64,000 nucleotides of DNA from Ailanthus altissimus (GCA_946807835.1 OX327691.1:14621688-14685687), one strand, 5' to 3'. Counted from the stretch's first letter, positions 12,820 to 26,600 are shown. Numbers and translations are program-made. The notes: generated by a model from the letters alone, not told the origin.

Positions 12820-13620
12820 AGCTATGCTCAAGTGGTAATATACAGGCTGCTTCGATGTATTCTTACAAAATAAAGAAGAGCTCATTAAGATCTCGTCGAT
12901 GGTGGTACCAAAGACGATTCTCCGATGCTTAAGTCAATATTTCTTCATGCGAGGTATGATTCAAAGTGTTTAAATTTAAAGAAAAATGGCATCGTTATTC
13001 ATTATTGTCCTTTTACCCTTTTTATAGTTGATCACAAAGTCACTTTTGAGATCCACGACTGGAGAAAATTGGATTACTATTTTTTTTATTGTCGGCGCAA
13101 TTAGTGTGATCACTGTCCAAGATTATAGCAACTTATCTTTACGAGTGGCGTGTGCTAAAGATCGTGTCCACTTGCCTTTACAAGAATGTGAATTGATTAT
13201 TTTTCCTAATTCTTGGGGTTGCTTTATAAATGAGATAAAATGATAGCTTTATCCTGGTCGTGATCATACGGGATTTAATGTTGCTCGGGGTCTTCTGTTG
13301 AAAGGGGACCCTGAGTGACCTGTAGGACTTGGGTTGCTAACCATAATGAGAAATTCGAGTTCAGTTGAGGAGACAATTAACATGGAACGCATTCAAGTGA
13401 AGGAAGACTCTGATATAGGACGAGGTGGGCGGGGTCTGTGGTTAATCTGACAGGGAGAAGGTGGCTTGGGGATGTATAGGTGATGTTTGTGCCGATCAGG
13501 GCAGGGGTAGGTCAAGATGGTGATTTGCTTGTGAGGGCCCTTAGGGGTAGGCTAACCCCCTTGTCTTGGGATTGGCTGATTTTGTCGGAGGGAGAACATT
13601 AACAATAAACAGTGAAAAGA
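12820..13620. repeat. Unclassified, less AT-rich segment; possible decayed repeat
   Basis: Base composition rises sharply here, with stretches such as GGCGGGG and GAGGGCCC in an otherwise AT-rich spacer. Reading frames are short; the longest, at 13028-13243, resembles nothing I know. The composition shift and sharp edges suggest an old inserted element, but no terminal repeats or coding domain identify it. Confidence 0.3.
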
Positions 13621-16598
13621 TAAATTTGTCCCTACTAATAAAGCTAATTTAATAATCATACCCTTTTACATGATAACTTTTTATTTTTGTTTTCTTCAAA
13701 ATTTTGCTTTAAAACAATAATATTAACAAGCTTTAATGACGTATCTAACAAAATTAGTCATTCAATAGTATTAAATTAATGCAATAAAATCGACCCCTTC
13801 AACAATATTAACAACAAAGCCACTCTCCAAAAATTAATCCAGTCAACAAAAAGTCCAACATCAAAATAAAATTAAAAAAATCAAATTTTAGAAAACAAAA
13901 TAAGAGAAAACCCAACGGTCGAAGCCATCTCTTTCCTTTTTCAATGAGAAATCCTTTTAAATTTTATTGCTTCCAAACTCATGCAAGTCTTAACCTTTTT
14001 TTTCCCTTCATGTAAATAAGTGCCAAATAAAATAAAAGAGAGAAAATTAACATCTGAACTTCTAAGATTTTAGAAAATAGATATGAATACTTTTAAAGTT
14101 TCAAAAATTTTATTTACATCTCTATCAAATTACAAATTTTGTTTTGAAATTAGGGGCAATGGATGACAGTCGACAGTTTAAACCATTTTTCTTAAATTGT
14201 TTAATTGATAACAACATGATAATATATTTGCAAGCTTATATATAATTAAAAAGTTGAAATAGGTTAATTAATTTAAATATTAGCTCTTAACTACTAGGTC
14301 AATAGTTCAAGCCCTCTTATTAATATTTAATTGATTTAGACTTTTTTGTAATCATAACAATAATATAATCATATTTTAATTAGATTTAATTGATTTTTCA
14401 CTAATTTTAATAAATTATATTATTTGATAGGGGTATAAATAAAATTTTTAAAATTTTAAATATCTATATATCCCTTTATTAAAATCTTAAAGGTCTATAT
14501 ATTTTTTTTAAGACTAAAGTGACAGAGAATTGGAAATTGATCTATTGTTAACATATTTTGATCATTAAAAGTTATAAGACCGCTAAAGGAGTTGGAGTCC
14601 GGCTCTTTCGCTCGACGAGCTCTTATTTGCTCATAGTAGACTATTAGTCATATTGTCTATTTTGCTTTTATGAAAAAATAAGCTACGTCCAATAAGGGCT
14701 CTCCAAAGCCAATTGTCGAGCTTTCAAACTCGTCTTCAAGTTGATGAATGATTTCAAGGCTAGCAACAAACAGGCTTTTTTTGACTAGTATGTAGTCGCT
14801 GCTGTAGTAGTGAAGCATGACCACTAAAAGAAAAAATTGGAATAAGTAGTTTGAGGAAAAATTTGAGATAGGCAATTTAAGAAAAAATTAGGCTTTTTAA
14901 AATTTGAGATACGGAGGGAAGAAAATATAAAAAATTTATGATTTTTAAAAAGCGTTATTTAGATACGAAATAAAAATATTTAGACATATAATCAAAACTG
15001 ATTTGATATGAAATAAAAAGTTTTTGATCAATAAATACGGTATCATGTATTCAATTAATTTGACATATTGAATGAATTTAAACACCAAATGAAATGACTT
15101 TATTATTTTTTTTTTTTTCGTGAACTTTGTTAAAATATTTTATAACAATTGAACATTGTTACATATTTTTAATTTATGAGTATTTTTTACATTAAATCAT
15201 ATCTCAAAGATATTCATAATAATATTTTTAAGTAAATCGTATTGTATACATCTGTCGGCACACGTGACAATTGCCAATTACTGAAATTCAAGTGCACATA
15301 TGATAAAGAATAGATAAAGAATTATATGAAAATATTTCAAAAGCAAATCCAAACTTGAAATTCGAATGACCATGGCCCATGGATATAATAATGCTGAAGA
15401 AATGTAAGATTTAAGATCATATTATTGACATATTTTAAAGTATTGCGAGTCATGATGCAGAACAGATTCATGATTTAACTAAATTTCACTGACCTCGTGT
15501 CCTCTTGGCTATTGTAAGAAGAAATTAAAAAAAAAAAAGGTTAGATAAGTATTCACATTAACAAAATAATGTGGACATTGTCCACTATTTTCCAAAATGA
15601 TCAAACTTCGTTGTATTTATCTATGAAGTTTTTGGGCTTGAAACTTCTATGTTAATAATTATCTTACATTTATTTATTCCTTAAAATTACGAGAATGTAA
15701 AGTCTTGTAAGAGTATTTCTCTTACACTTAAGTAAGTGAGATGTGTAGAGAGTTTTTGCAAAATATTTGAGATGAACCCTAATAAGTATTGAATGATCAA
15801 TAAATAAAACACAATGTATGAGTTCTAATTTTATTTAGAGTATGTATGATTATTCACACTCAATTAATTTGTGTTAATAAAAAATTAAATTATTTATTAA
15901 TTAATTTTTTTTTAAAAAAATTCATTCACTTGTAAAAATTTATTTTTTTATGTAAAATAATAATTAATTAATAGATTATTGTCATAAATACCTCTTGAGG
16001 TAAAGTATAATGCTAGTAATATTTACTAATTTTTAAAATAAATAATAATACTCAATCATTATGATATATTATGTGAGAGTTAATTGAAAAAATAATACTA
16101 TCATCATTTTAATATTGTATATTGTTTAAATATCTTTTATTCTGTGTTCAAATACCTCTTATTTATGTGTTTAAATATCATTATCTTTATATTTAAATAC
16201 CTTTATTCGTGTGTCAAAATACTATTATTTTTATATCTAAATACTTTTATCTATATATTCAAATACTCATTAAAAAACTCTAAATTTTTTATTTTTTTAT
16301 TTTTCAAACTCTAAATTTCAAAATTTTTCTCAGACACTCAAATCCTAATTTTCAAATTTCAAATTTTAGATCGAAATCCGAGGACTGAGAGACAAATAAT
16401 CATTGGAAATGGATTCTAAAATAACCCATTAAATTTTCATAATCGCTGAAAATAAATTTTAAATTTCATATTAGTTTCTTTCATCCATCCACCATGGTTT
16501 CTTCTTCCATCCATAGATAAATTTCATATCCGATGTCGCCAGCGTGGTTTTCTCTTCTCAAATTTTTTTTAATTGACTTTCGTTAACTTATGGAATAG

Positions 16599-16693
16599 AG
16601 CTTCATTCGTGTGTTTCTTCTTCTTGTCGGCGCTCCGCTCTAGCTTCATTCGTGTGTTTCTTCTTCTTGTCGGCGCTCCGCTCTAGCTTCATT
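16599..16693. repeat. 43-bp tandem duplication (2.2 copies)
   Basis: A 43-base unit beginning AGCTTCATTCGTGTG occurs at 16599-16641 and again at 16642-16684 with no mismatch seen. The first nine bases of a third copy follow. Confidence 0.9.
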
Positions 16694-16731
16694 TTTGCGT
16701 AATTGAATTGTTTTTGCTTAACTGATTTGTG

Positions 16732-16842
16732 AGAAAATGGGGTTGAATTGTTTTATAATTTTGTTAGTTTGTTTACTGATTAACATTGTGAGAAGTGACA
16801 GAAAATGAGGTTAAATTGTTTTATAATTTTGTTAGTTTGTTG
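16732..16842. repeat. Direct repeat of about 42 bases at 69-base spacing
   Basis: The stretch GAAAATGGGGTTGAATTG with its following T-rich tail (from 16732) recurs with two substitutions from about 16801. It lies right after the 43-base duplication, so this spacer has undergone repeated local duplication. Confidence 0.75.
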
Positions 16843-17640
16843 TTGAAGTAACTGAAAGTTTTTTTTTCTTTTGGTGGTGATTAGAGAAAAAATGATGCGG
16901 TATCTGCAAAATTTTATTAGTTTTTTATTTGTTTCATGAGAAAAATTTAAAAGAGAAAAGTTCTTTTGTGGATTTTTGAGTTTTTGTCTTTGAAACTATT
17001 ATTATTAATTTTTTCCTTCTAAAAATGGGTTGTCTTTTTTGATGATGATGGAATTTTATTGTTGAATTGTTTTAAATGGTTTTAAAAACTGAGTTAGAGA
17101 AATAATAGAAAAATATTTGCAACTTTGTTTTAAAAAAATTGATTTTTAAGGAAAGAATTTAAAATTTTAAAGGCATTATTAAAAGAAGTTAATTTTTTGA
17201 GTAAGTCAAATATTTTTATAAAAAAATGGTACATCTCGTTAAATTGTCTAACACATATTTTATTATTTTTCATAAAATATTTTTTAATAGTTGAACATTA
17301 TTTTATATTTTATAAATTAATAATAATTATTAATATTAAACCTTATTTTAAGAGTATTTATAATAATAACTATTAATAAAATATAATTTGAATAAAACAA
17401 TAAATTTAATCTCTTCTCTTCTTTTTATAATTTACATAATATAACTCCATGAAGTGAAATACCTGGAGCATGGACTCTATTTTTTGGGACTAAATCTTTA
17501 TTTTATAAATTTAGCATTTTTCAATGTGTACCACTTAAATGCCAGCTTGTTGAACCGCTGGATAATAGGCTAAACTTTTGTCGTTTTCCTGTATAATTAT
17601 GTTTCATAATAATGATCTAATAAAATTTGTAAATCAATAA

Positions 17641-17694
17641 TTTATCGCTTTAAAAAAATAAAATTATTTTATCGCTTTAAAAAAATAAAATTAT
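17641..17694. repeat. 27-bp tandem duplication
   Basis: TTTATCGCTTTAAAAAAATA plus a short tail occurs twice in a row, at 17641 and 17668, without mismatch. Confidence 0.85.
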
Positions 17695-19232
17695 CAAGAA
17701 AGGTTAGAGAAGGTTAGAGTTTTTTATTCATATTACAGATATCTCACATCAGGAAAATATATGACCCTGGTTTTGATTCTCTGAGACGCCAGTTAACATA
17801 TACTCAATCTTGCCGCCTGGCCTCGAATTATCGAATTCCCACCAAATTTTCAGGTGCAATTCTTTTTCTTACCCAATTTTTTTTCTCTGTCAGGACTTAA
17901 TTCAGTATTAAACAAAAATCCAAGGTCATTCTAGGCATTTCATCCGCACTAAAAAGGGCAAAAAGATGACAGAGAAACAGCAGGCATTACCGTAACAGTC
18001 ACAATCAGACCAATTCAAAGAGCCAATAAGAAGTAAAAAGAAAAATAAAAATTTTGGCCTCGTTTTGGAGGGCGCGAACCGAAGCAGAGAAATCAGAAAA
18101 GAAAGCAAATTCAACAAAGGCCAAAAGGCGGCACAGTCCCTTGCTGACATGTGACTTGCACGGTTTCACCTGACTGACCCTCTCTCTCTAAAAAAAAAAC
18201 TCGCTTCCGTTCGCTCTCCTCCCAAAATGTCCTCTCAATGTGCGCCCGCAGATTCATCTACCCCTTCCGTTCACGCAAGTCACCGGCCCAGCCGCCGGCT
18301 CCCTCGAAGCCGTCCGTTAGGCTCGGGACTCCTTCTACGACGTGGTCTACGCCGCCGTCGAGGCTATCGGCTTCTCCTGCTACGTCAGTGAGCCCCAGCC
18401 CGAGTCCGCCTACTCTGCCCCTTGACCGCCCCGAAAGCCCAAAGAAAATGTGATGGTCACCGTCAGGTTCCGCCCTCTCAGGTAGCTAAACGTCGTCGTG
18501 TCTTTTTTATTTTGGCGGACTTTTTTTTTTTTTTTTTCGTTTTGAAGAAGGAATATAATTTTAAAAAATTTAAAAAATTAAGCAGTCCGCGGGAGATAAA
18601 CAAAGGGGACGAGATTGCGTGGTACGCTGATGGTGATTATACAGTGAGGAACGAGTACAACACTTATATTGCATATGGTTTTGGTTAGTATTTTTAATTA
18701 CTTTGTAATTAATTCATATAATTCCCTTTTTTAGTTATTAGTTATGCTAACAGGTAACTATAGTTTATTTTCAAAATGAAATGATTACGTGTCACATAAT
18801 CATGCACATCCATCTAGTTTACGAATTTTTTTGTCCAAGGAAGGAGTGCTACGGGGATAGCTACTCAATTCAACACATTGTTAGTTTGTTACAAATTAAT
18901 GTGTCATATACCTCCTAAATGAATAACACGTAGGGGTGGGTAAAAAACTAGTGAACTGAATCGGACCCGAAAAATTAAACCGAATTGGCCAATTTGGTTT
19001 CGTTTTTTTCTTGGTCAGTTCGATTCTTGATTTTTTAATTCAAAAAACCGAAAATTCGGTTCGGTTCTTGGTTCGGAAGGCCAAACCAAGAACTGAACCA
19101 AAAAATTGAATTTAAAAAAAAATTAAAAAATAAAAAATAAAATAAAAATAAAATAAAAAAAATAAAAAAATAAAAAATAAAAAATCGAACCGAACAAAAA
19201 ATAAGCCTAAATTAAGTCAAGTGGAGCCAAAC

Positions 19233-22200
19233 TAGGGATGGCAACGGATCGGGTTTGGGACGGATACCCCTAAACCCGTATCCGCATCCGCTTAAAAACT
19301 AAAATACCATATCCTTCCCAAATCCGTTGCGGGTTTGAAGTTTTATTACCAAATCCGCTCTAACGGATTTATACTCATTACCAAATCCGCAACGGATTAT
19401 CCGCGGATTTTAAGCGGGTTTGAAAATAATATTTACATACACTCATACTAAATTAACGTTAATTCAATTTGTAAATATGTTATATATTTTTTAATTGAAA
19501 AAATGTACTATGATATTATTATGTAAAAAAAAAAAATAGGGTATACATAAATAAATTTGTAAATAACATATTCTGATTTCATAACTTTAAAACAAAGTCA
19601 CATGAAAATAAAATAAAATAATAATGAAAAAAAGTGAGGAAAAATAAAAGAGAATGCCTTGATAAGTTATTGGATGATATTCATGAATAAATATATTGGT
19701 AGCTGCTCATATCATATGTAATCCATCATATTTTTGACATTGCATTTCTTAGTCATATCATATATCAGTGCCAAACAATCAATGCACAATATAAAAAAAA
19801 AGAGTACATAATATAACAAATACAATTATACAAATAGCAGTTTATAATTAAAGTCTTACAAATAAGTCCATAACTAACAAATTTTCAAAGCTTTAAACAT
19901 TCAACACTAAGTCATAATTTACTGTCTTTGTCGCAGTTCACACGTGTAGCGCCCATGCAACATGAAGCCTATAAGAAATTAAGAATAATTAATAATATAA
20001 ATGTATTATTTAATCAAGTAACAAGTAAGAATCATATCTTTATAAATACGAAATATAGTTAGTTTACCTCATCAACAACATCTGCATCCTCAGAATACTT
20101 TTCACTATCTATTTTATTTGAATTACCTGAAGTTAATTAAGAAAACAATTAAATGATAATATTATAAAAGATAAAACAATGAATATTTATTTTAAAAAAC
20201 ATAATGAAAATTTTCTTACCATCGAATTTAGACCATAACCAATCTTGAGCACACATTAAAGCCTCCAATGTTTTTGGATGAAGTCTACTACGATGTGGAG
20301 ACACAAATCTACCACTAGTACTGAAAGCCGATTCAGATGCAACAGTGGATACAGGAATGGCTAGAATGTCCTTAGCAATTGCTTGCAAAGTTGGATATTT
20401 GAACCCTTTTTTTTTCCACCAATCTAATATCTCAAAAGTTTTAGATCTTGGAATATTAGGTTCATCTAGATAATAGTCTAACTCAGATTTACAATCGGTA
20501 TCCCTAGAGTTTTGGTCTAAAAACATATCAAAATGTACCAAACGTGCCCCAAGTCTTGAGTAAGATTCTTGAACATGAGATGATGAAGCAATTGAACTTT
20601 GAGTTTGGAGAACTTGTTCACTTGACTTAGATCTTAATTGATAATCCTTCACTAAGTCATAGCAAAAATTTCTAACTTTTTCAATCTTATCTTGGCAACC
20701 ATTTCCATATATCAAAGGATAATAATACTCCACCAATTTCATCTTGTATCTTGGGTCTAAAACAGCTGCCACAGCCATAAAGCCATGAACCACACTCCAA
20801 TATTTATCAAACTTGATAATCATTTTGTCAGCCATCGACCTTATTTTATCACAATCGGAAGTCAACCACTCAAAAATTGACAATTTGATTTCACAAATAT
20901 GAAGAAAATATAAATTGGCTGTAGGATATTTAGTACCAGAAAATAATACAGTCACTTCATAAAATGATTCAAGTCTATTGCGAATTTCCTTTGCCAACCT
21001 CTAATCTTCTTCATTAGGCAAAGACTTATATTGTTGTTCTCGTTGCTTTAAACGAGGAAAAACATCCTTGTAAATCAAACTTGTGTCAAGCATTAAGTAT
21101 GTGGAGTTCCAACGTGTCTTACAATCAAGAACTAACTTCCTAGTATATGAAATATTTAATTTTCGAACCATCCCAGCAAAAATTTCCTCTCTTTTAGGTG
21201 TTGCACTCCAATAAGAAACACTACTTCGAATTCTCTCAATACTGTCACCAATTACATTCATTCCATCTTTCACAATTAAATTCAATATATGAGCAGCACA
21301 ACGCATATGAAACAACCTCCCCTCTAATAGAAGTGTGCTAGTAGAAAGCTTTTCTAAAACAAAATCAAGCATTAAATCATTTGTGCTACAATTGTCTACA
21401 GTCAAGGTAGATAGCTTACTATCAATGTTCCACTCCAATAAGCAATTCAACAAAGCTTCAGAGAGTACCTCAGCATTATGTGGACATGGCACATATAAGA
21501 ACCTAAACAAAAAACAAACAATTAAAGTTTCACATCTTATATAAAATATTGTCTATGTTATAATTTTAAATAAAATAAAATAATAATTATGATTTGAACA
21601 ATACCTTATAATGCGACTTTGTAGCAACCAATTATCATCTATGAAATGTGTTGTGATAGCCATAAATCCCCTTTGTTGGTAATTGGATGTCCACATATCC
21701 GTGGTAATTGCAATTCTACTCCCAATTGTCTCTAACAAGCTCATTGTCTTGGCCTTCTCATGATCATAAATTTTTAAGATATCATTTTTCAATGTGTTGC
21801 GAGAAATGTGCTTAAACATTGGTTGGAGACTACTAACAAACTTCCTAAATCCTTGATGTTCAACCATGCTCAGTGGATACTCATGCATGACCACCATATT
21901 TGCAAGCTCATTCCTTGAAGTTTCTCGATCAAATGAAAATGTTTTAACTTGTATTTTTCCATCCACTTGTGTAGCTTGAATTTTCTTTATAGTGCAATCA
22001 ATATTTGGTTGCCTTATCTTCAAACAATTATTCATATGGGTATGCAAATGAGTAGTTCCATTTCTAACCTTAGCACTCAACTTTTTGTTACAATAGAGAC
22101 AAATGGCAAACCAATTATTATTCATTCTTTCTCTTTTGAAATGTTTCCACACTTTTGATGTCAATTTTTTACTCGATGTTTTATTTGTAATTTCTTCACC

Positions 22201-23619
22201 TATCATTGGTGTTTGGTTTGAGTCCATCTCAACTTCCATTGTTGAAAATATTTTTGCATTACTATGATTGAGCTCTTCATCACTTGTTGAAACTAATAAA
22301 TTTTCATCAATCTCCATCTATTCAATAAAAAAATCATAAAAAAAATTAAATGAAACATTATAAAAATAATAATAATAGATAAACAAATAAATTATATAAA
22401 CTGTATTGACTAATGAAATTTACCAAATTACTATTTTGATGTGAAGACTAAAGAAAACTGTAAGTCTGTAATATGATGATCAAACTTACCAAACCAAAAG
22501 GAAAAAAAGGGCATGCAAGAATAAAAGAAAATCTCAAAGTTAAGCATAAATTAACAATTTGTCTACTGCAGTAAAAGTAAGCATCTTTACCCATTAAATA
22601 TTATCACAAAACTAACATGCGTGTGATGCATTATTATGCTTCAAATTACGGGACCTACAGCAATCACACAAATTCCTTACTAAAGATAAAGAAAAAAATA
22701 CTATTTTAATCCACAATAATGAAAATTCAATCTCTTGAAGTTTCTTCCTCCATTGTTGCTGTGAAATAAGGGTAATAAATTATGAGTTTGTGCATTATAA
22801 TGTGGGTAGATTAATTTTGAAGAACATGACAAGTTTTCAAGAATCGATTAAACTATTTTTATTTTATCTACATAAAGCTAGAAAATGTCAGAAAGCCTAC
22901 AACTATAAGAGATTGGCTTTCCTTTTGAAAGTTTTGCTTAAGAAGCCTGTAACTTCAAGCTCTGAAGCTACAAAACAAATAATCATTATATCAAAGTTGC
23001 AAACATTTTTCAATAAAACAGATTTCAAGAAAAATGGGTTTCAAAAGAAACATCATTGCCATGGAGTAAAAGCGAACAAACAGAGAAAAATCCAAGAGGC
23101 AAGAATCTCTACTCAAATAACTCAACAAGCCCAACAAGAGTTACGTTGAAACAATAAAAAAAATTTAACAAGTAAAAACAAAAGAAATCAGTGGTATTGT
23201 TTAAGATTTACTGCGTGTAAGGAAACTTGGGAGCTAAAGTGAAGAAATTTACTTGATGTTAAGTGAAGAAATAATGCTTGCAACTTGAGAGAAGAGAACG
23301 GCGGTATTGAGAATAAGTAAGAGTGTGAGAACAGTTGAGGAAGTTTAGAAAATGAAATTAGGGCTTCTCACTTTTTAAGTTAACCCCTTTACAAAACGCA
23401 GCGTTTTATTTTTTTTTAATTATTTAAAAAAAATCCGCGGATACCCATTACGGGTATCCGCGGATTTTATATTAATCCCATACCCGTACCAAATCCGCAA
23501 CGGATTTTTGTTTTGTATACCAAACCCGTACCAAATCCGCTTTAATCATTACCAAATCCTTCCCAATGCGGGTGGGTTTTAGCGGGTTTGCGGGTTTGCG
23601 GATTTTTTTGCCATCCCTA
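19233..23619 (-). mobile_element. hAT transposon, 4.4 kb, nested inside an older hAT-like element
   Basis: Terminal inverted repeats TAGGGATGGCAA are perfect over 12 bases, and the flanking 8-base duplication AGCCAAAC (19225-19232 and 23620-23627) is exact. Both subterminal zones carry many copies of ATCCGC/GCGGAT and CCGCGG motifs, the kind of repeated sites hAT transposases bind. One transposase gene is encoded on the minus strand. The size, 8-base duplication and coding content place it in the hAT superfamily. The exact duplication implies recent insertion. Confidence 0.93.
19912..22317 (-). pseudogene. hAT transposase with BED zinc finger, one in-frame stop
   Basis: Exons 22317-21605, 21502-20220, 20126-20068 and 19968-19912 join to 2,112 bases, exactly 704 codons, ending TGA. 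An N-terminal BED-type finger (WFAICLYCNKKLSAK, then HLHTHMNNC) should bind DNA. The middle holds the RNase H-like catalytic fold (TTDMWTS, then TVDNCSTND). The C-terminal dimerisation block contains FEILDWWKKK, FKYPTLQAIAKDILAIPVS and STSGRFVSPHRSRL. It resembles plant RICESLEEPER/ZBED-type proteins. The only lesion seen is TAG at 21003-21001, about codon 405, where relatives usually have Trp; a single TGG-to-TAG change would explain it. The last two small exons are predicted from splice signals and phase and are less certain. As it stands the protein would lack its dimerisation region, so self-mobilisation is doubtful. Confidence 0.85.
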
Positions 23620-26600
23620 AGCCAAACCAAAAACCGAACCGAACCGTTTTGGTTTGCTATAAGTTCAGTTCGGTTTTATGTTTCAAAAACCAACCGGCTC
23701 GGTTCGGTTTTTGGTTCACACTGAAAACCGAACTGAACCGGGTTTGCCCACCCCTAATGTCACGTGATAATGATAATCTACCGTGTTTGTTTTAATTGTA
23801 TGTTCGAGTTTTGTGTATAAAGTTACACGTCTCCTACAAGAAATGGAATCTTGTATTTAATGCGGTTGTAATCTATTTTTGAGTTATAACATTGGATGAT
23901 GTTAAGTATAACCATAAACCAAGTTGGTTGTTTGTAAAATTATGCAATTCACTTGTTGTAACCTTCTTGAATAAAATTTATTGCTGACCAGTAAGTATAA
24001 CGGTGAAGTAAGAAATACATGCATTTGAATTCTGAAGTGGTTCCAGGACTATACTAATTATATAAATGTAGGCAGGTTTTTGGGTGCTCAAATCTTATCG
24101 GAAAATTTGATGTATTTGAAGATATGATAAAATATATATTTTAAGGAAAACTAGCTTTGCAAACCTTTGGTCTATATTACTTCTTATTTTTTTGTTTCCT
24201 AAACAGTGCTTTAGTTAATTGTATCTTTTGGTGGGTTCTTTGTGTGTGTGCTGCAGATAGGGTGTTTGGTCCGGCAACAACAACACGCCACGTGTATGAT
24301 GTTGCTGCTCAGCATCTTGTGAGTGGAGTCATGCAAGGGATAAATGGTAATAGATAATTTACTGTTTTTGCAAAATTAATATTGCCAATACTTAATTCTA
24401 AATGGTGAAATTTCACCTGAAATATCAAAGAGTAATTATGTGTTTAGTTTAAATTATTTGTCATTCCACTATGCAGAACTCAGTGTTAGATGATAGTTGC
24501 CCTGTATTTGTGCAGGCACAGTGTTTGCTTATGGTGTTACTAGTAGTGGGAAGACTCGCACAATGCATGCAAGTCACTGAATGGAAGGATTCTCTTACAA
24601 TCTGCATTTTGTTTCATTCGATTCTGAATGAAAACTGGTTTTGTGTGAACTTACCCATCCCTTTTTGTATTTTAGGGAGAGCAAAAGTCACCAGGAATTA
24701 TTCCATTGGCAATCAAGGATGCGTATAGTATTATTCAAGAGCTAGTAGATTATTTGCTATCTAATTTTTAGTAATCGGAATAATTACTTTTCTTTTCCTT
24801 ACTCCAAGTTGGTATTTTTTTGCAACATTTCAGACACCTGGGTGGGAGTTCCTTCTTCATGTTTCATATCTAGAAATTTACAATGAGGTCAGTCCCACCT
24901 CACTTTTCTTTTTTTAATTTTATTTACTTTTTCATCTTTCATTAACAGTTCACGCTGATGGAAAAGTACTGTGATCAATCTTTTTTTCGGGTCATAAATG
25001 ATTCGCTTGGTCCAACAGGCGAGAACCTAAGAATACGAGAGGATGCTCAGGTGCTGATGAAGTTTTACAGTTGGACAATCTATTCCACCCTCCCTACTTT
25101 TCCACTGCTTCCAAGGCAAAGAATGATGGATTTGATAGGAATTTTCTTCGTTAAGCATGTGTGTTTAAAAGAATAAGAGAGAAACATCAAATCAGGGAGA
25201 GAGTTCATGGATTCTATTATTGTTATACAGAATGGTAATATACTCCTAATGAGCAATGAAGAGAAATCCAACACAAAAAGGATAAAAAATAAAGCAAAAA
25301 GGAAAAAGTAAAGTTACCAAAAAAAGAAAAAAGAAAAAAGAAAAAAGAAAAACTGAAATTAAATAGTTCCTTAATCCACAAAAATAAAGTAACTCATGCA
25401 TAGTTCTTAAATCCTATTTTGCATCAATAGCTCTTTCTCCTTCTTTTATATTAATGCCTAGTCTTCGTTGATATTCAGTACTGTGCCAAGTTCAAGAGTA
25501 AGCCTTTGCTTGCAATTAAAAACCCAATATACTTTTAACTCCTTTTTTTCATATTTGTTTCACTGTATGTCTTTGTATATTGAAGACATATCTCCAGTGC
25601 ATTTTATGTTTGTTTAAGCAATTTTGATCAGCCAAAGATTTAGAAATACTGCTATTTGAATGTGTGGTATCTTCTGTTGATAGGGAACCTATGTTGAGGG
25701 AATTAAAGAGGAAGTTGTTTTGCACCTGCGCATGCTCTGTCCCTGATGAAAAGATATATAGTGCCATTTCATAGACACTTTACTGTTAATATTGTTGCAG
25801 CTTTTGTTTTGCACGCTCATTCATTTTTCCCCCCTAGAGTATAATCTTTGACATTGTTTGATATTTGTGCCCATAATCTTTGTAGAAATTTGTCTTGAAA
25901 CCCTTAAAGTTCCTGCGTTTGTCAGATATTGATTTACTTTCTCTGGTGCTCTTGTATATATTCATCGGATATTTGTTGTGTAGGCAGTTCAATACTTAAC
26001 ATGTTATGTCTCATATTTTTGCAGAACATAGGCATGTGGGTTCTAATAATTTTAATCTCCTTAGTAGTCGCAGCCACACTATATTTACCCTGGTACTTCT
26101 TTTTTTCTTCATTTGAACGTGTATATCTCTCTCTCTTCAAATTCAAAAAGGATATGTTGGTTTACTTGCTATGAATATGATGGTATGTCTTCCCTTGGAG
26201 ATTCTTTTGTTCTTTCATAATTTCTGCTTTACTTTAATGGTTATATTATTATCTATCAGACTATTGAGAGCAGTTCACGTGGAGAAAATCAAGGGGAAGA
26301 AGATGTGACTTTGTCCCAATTGGTAATACCTTTTTCATAGGTCGACTTTTCTTATTCTAATTTTGGTTGGCAATGTGATTTTCATGAATCTGCCCCTACA
26401 GTTGCAAAAATGATTCAAATTTTTTTGTTGCAGAATTTAATTGATCTTGCGGGTTCTGAGAGTTCTAAAACTGAAACAATCGGGTTACGGAGAAAGGAGG
26501 GTTCATACATAAATAAAAGCTTGCTTACTCTTGGCACTGTAAGATATTTCCCTTTTTGGGTCTTCTCTTCTTTGATTTTTGATGTATACTATATAGACTT

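Larger units (their letters stand above)
13621..18226. other. AT-rich spacer upstream of the kinesin relic
   Basis: Mostly low-complexity AT-rich DNA with short tandem duplications, listed separately. From about 17900 the composition becomes more balanced and CT-rich just before the kinesin ATG (CTCTCTCTCT near 18180), consistent with a former promoter and 5' UTR. No other gene is supported. Confidence 0.5.
18931..23756. mobile_element. hAT-like non-autonomous element (host of a nested insertion)
   Basis: The ends are TAGGGGTGGGTAAA on the left and the complement of TAGGGGTGGGCAAA on the right. Flanks ATAACACG and ATGTCACG form an 8-base target duplication with six matches, the hAT size class. 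Without the inner element it is about 430 bases and consists mainly of inverted, GGTTCGG-rich sequence able to fold back. It lies in intron 2 of the kinesin relic. The decayed target duplication suggests an older insertion than the inner one. Confidence 0.8.

Noticed and set aside
22790..23149. 119-codon plus-strand frame inside the inner hAT element
   Set aside because: Lys-rich, no known domain, and it lies in the non-coding region between the transposase start and the terminal repeat.
24823..24887. Apparent frameshift in the kinesin block DTPGWEFLL
   Set aside because: It disappears when the acceptor is placed at CAG|ACACCTGGG, which gives TPGWEFLLHVSYLEIYNE in frame, so I did not count it as a lesion.
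25316..25352. GAAAAAA repeat as a functional element
   Set aside because: A simple microsatellite in a kinesin intron with no sign of function.
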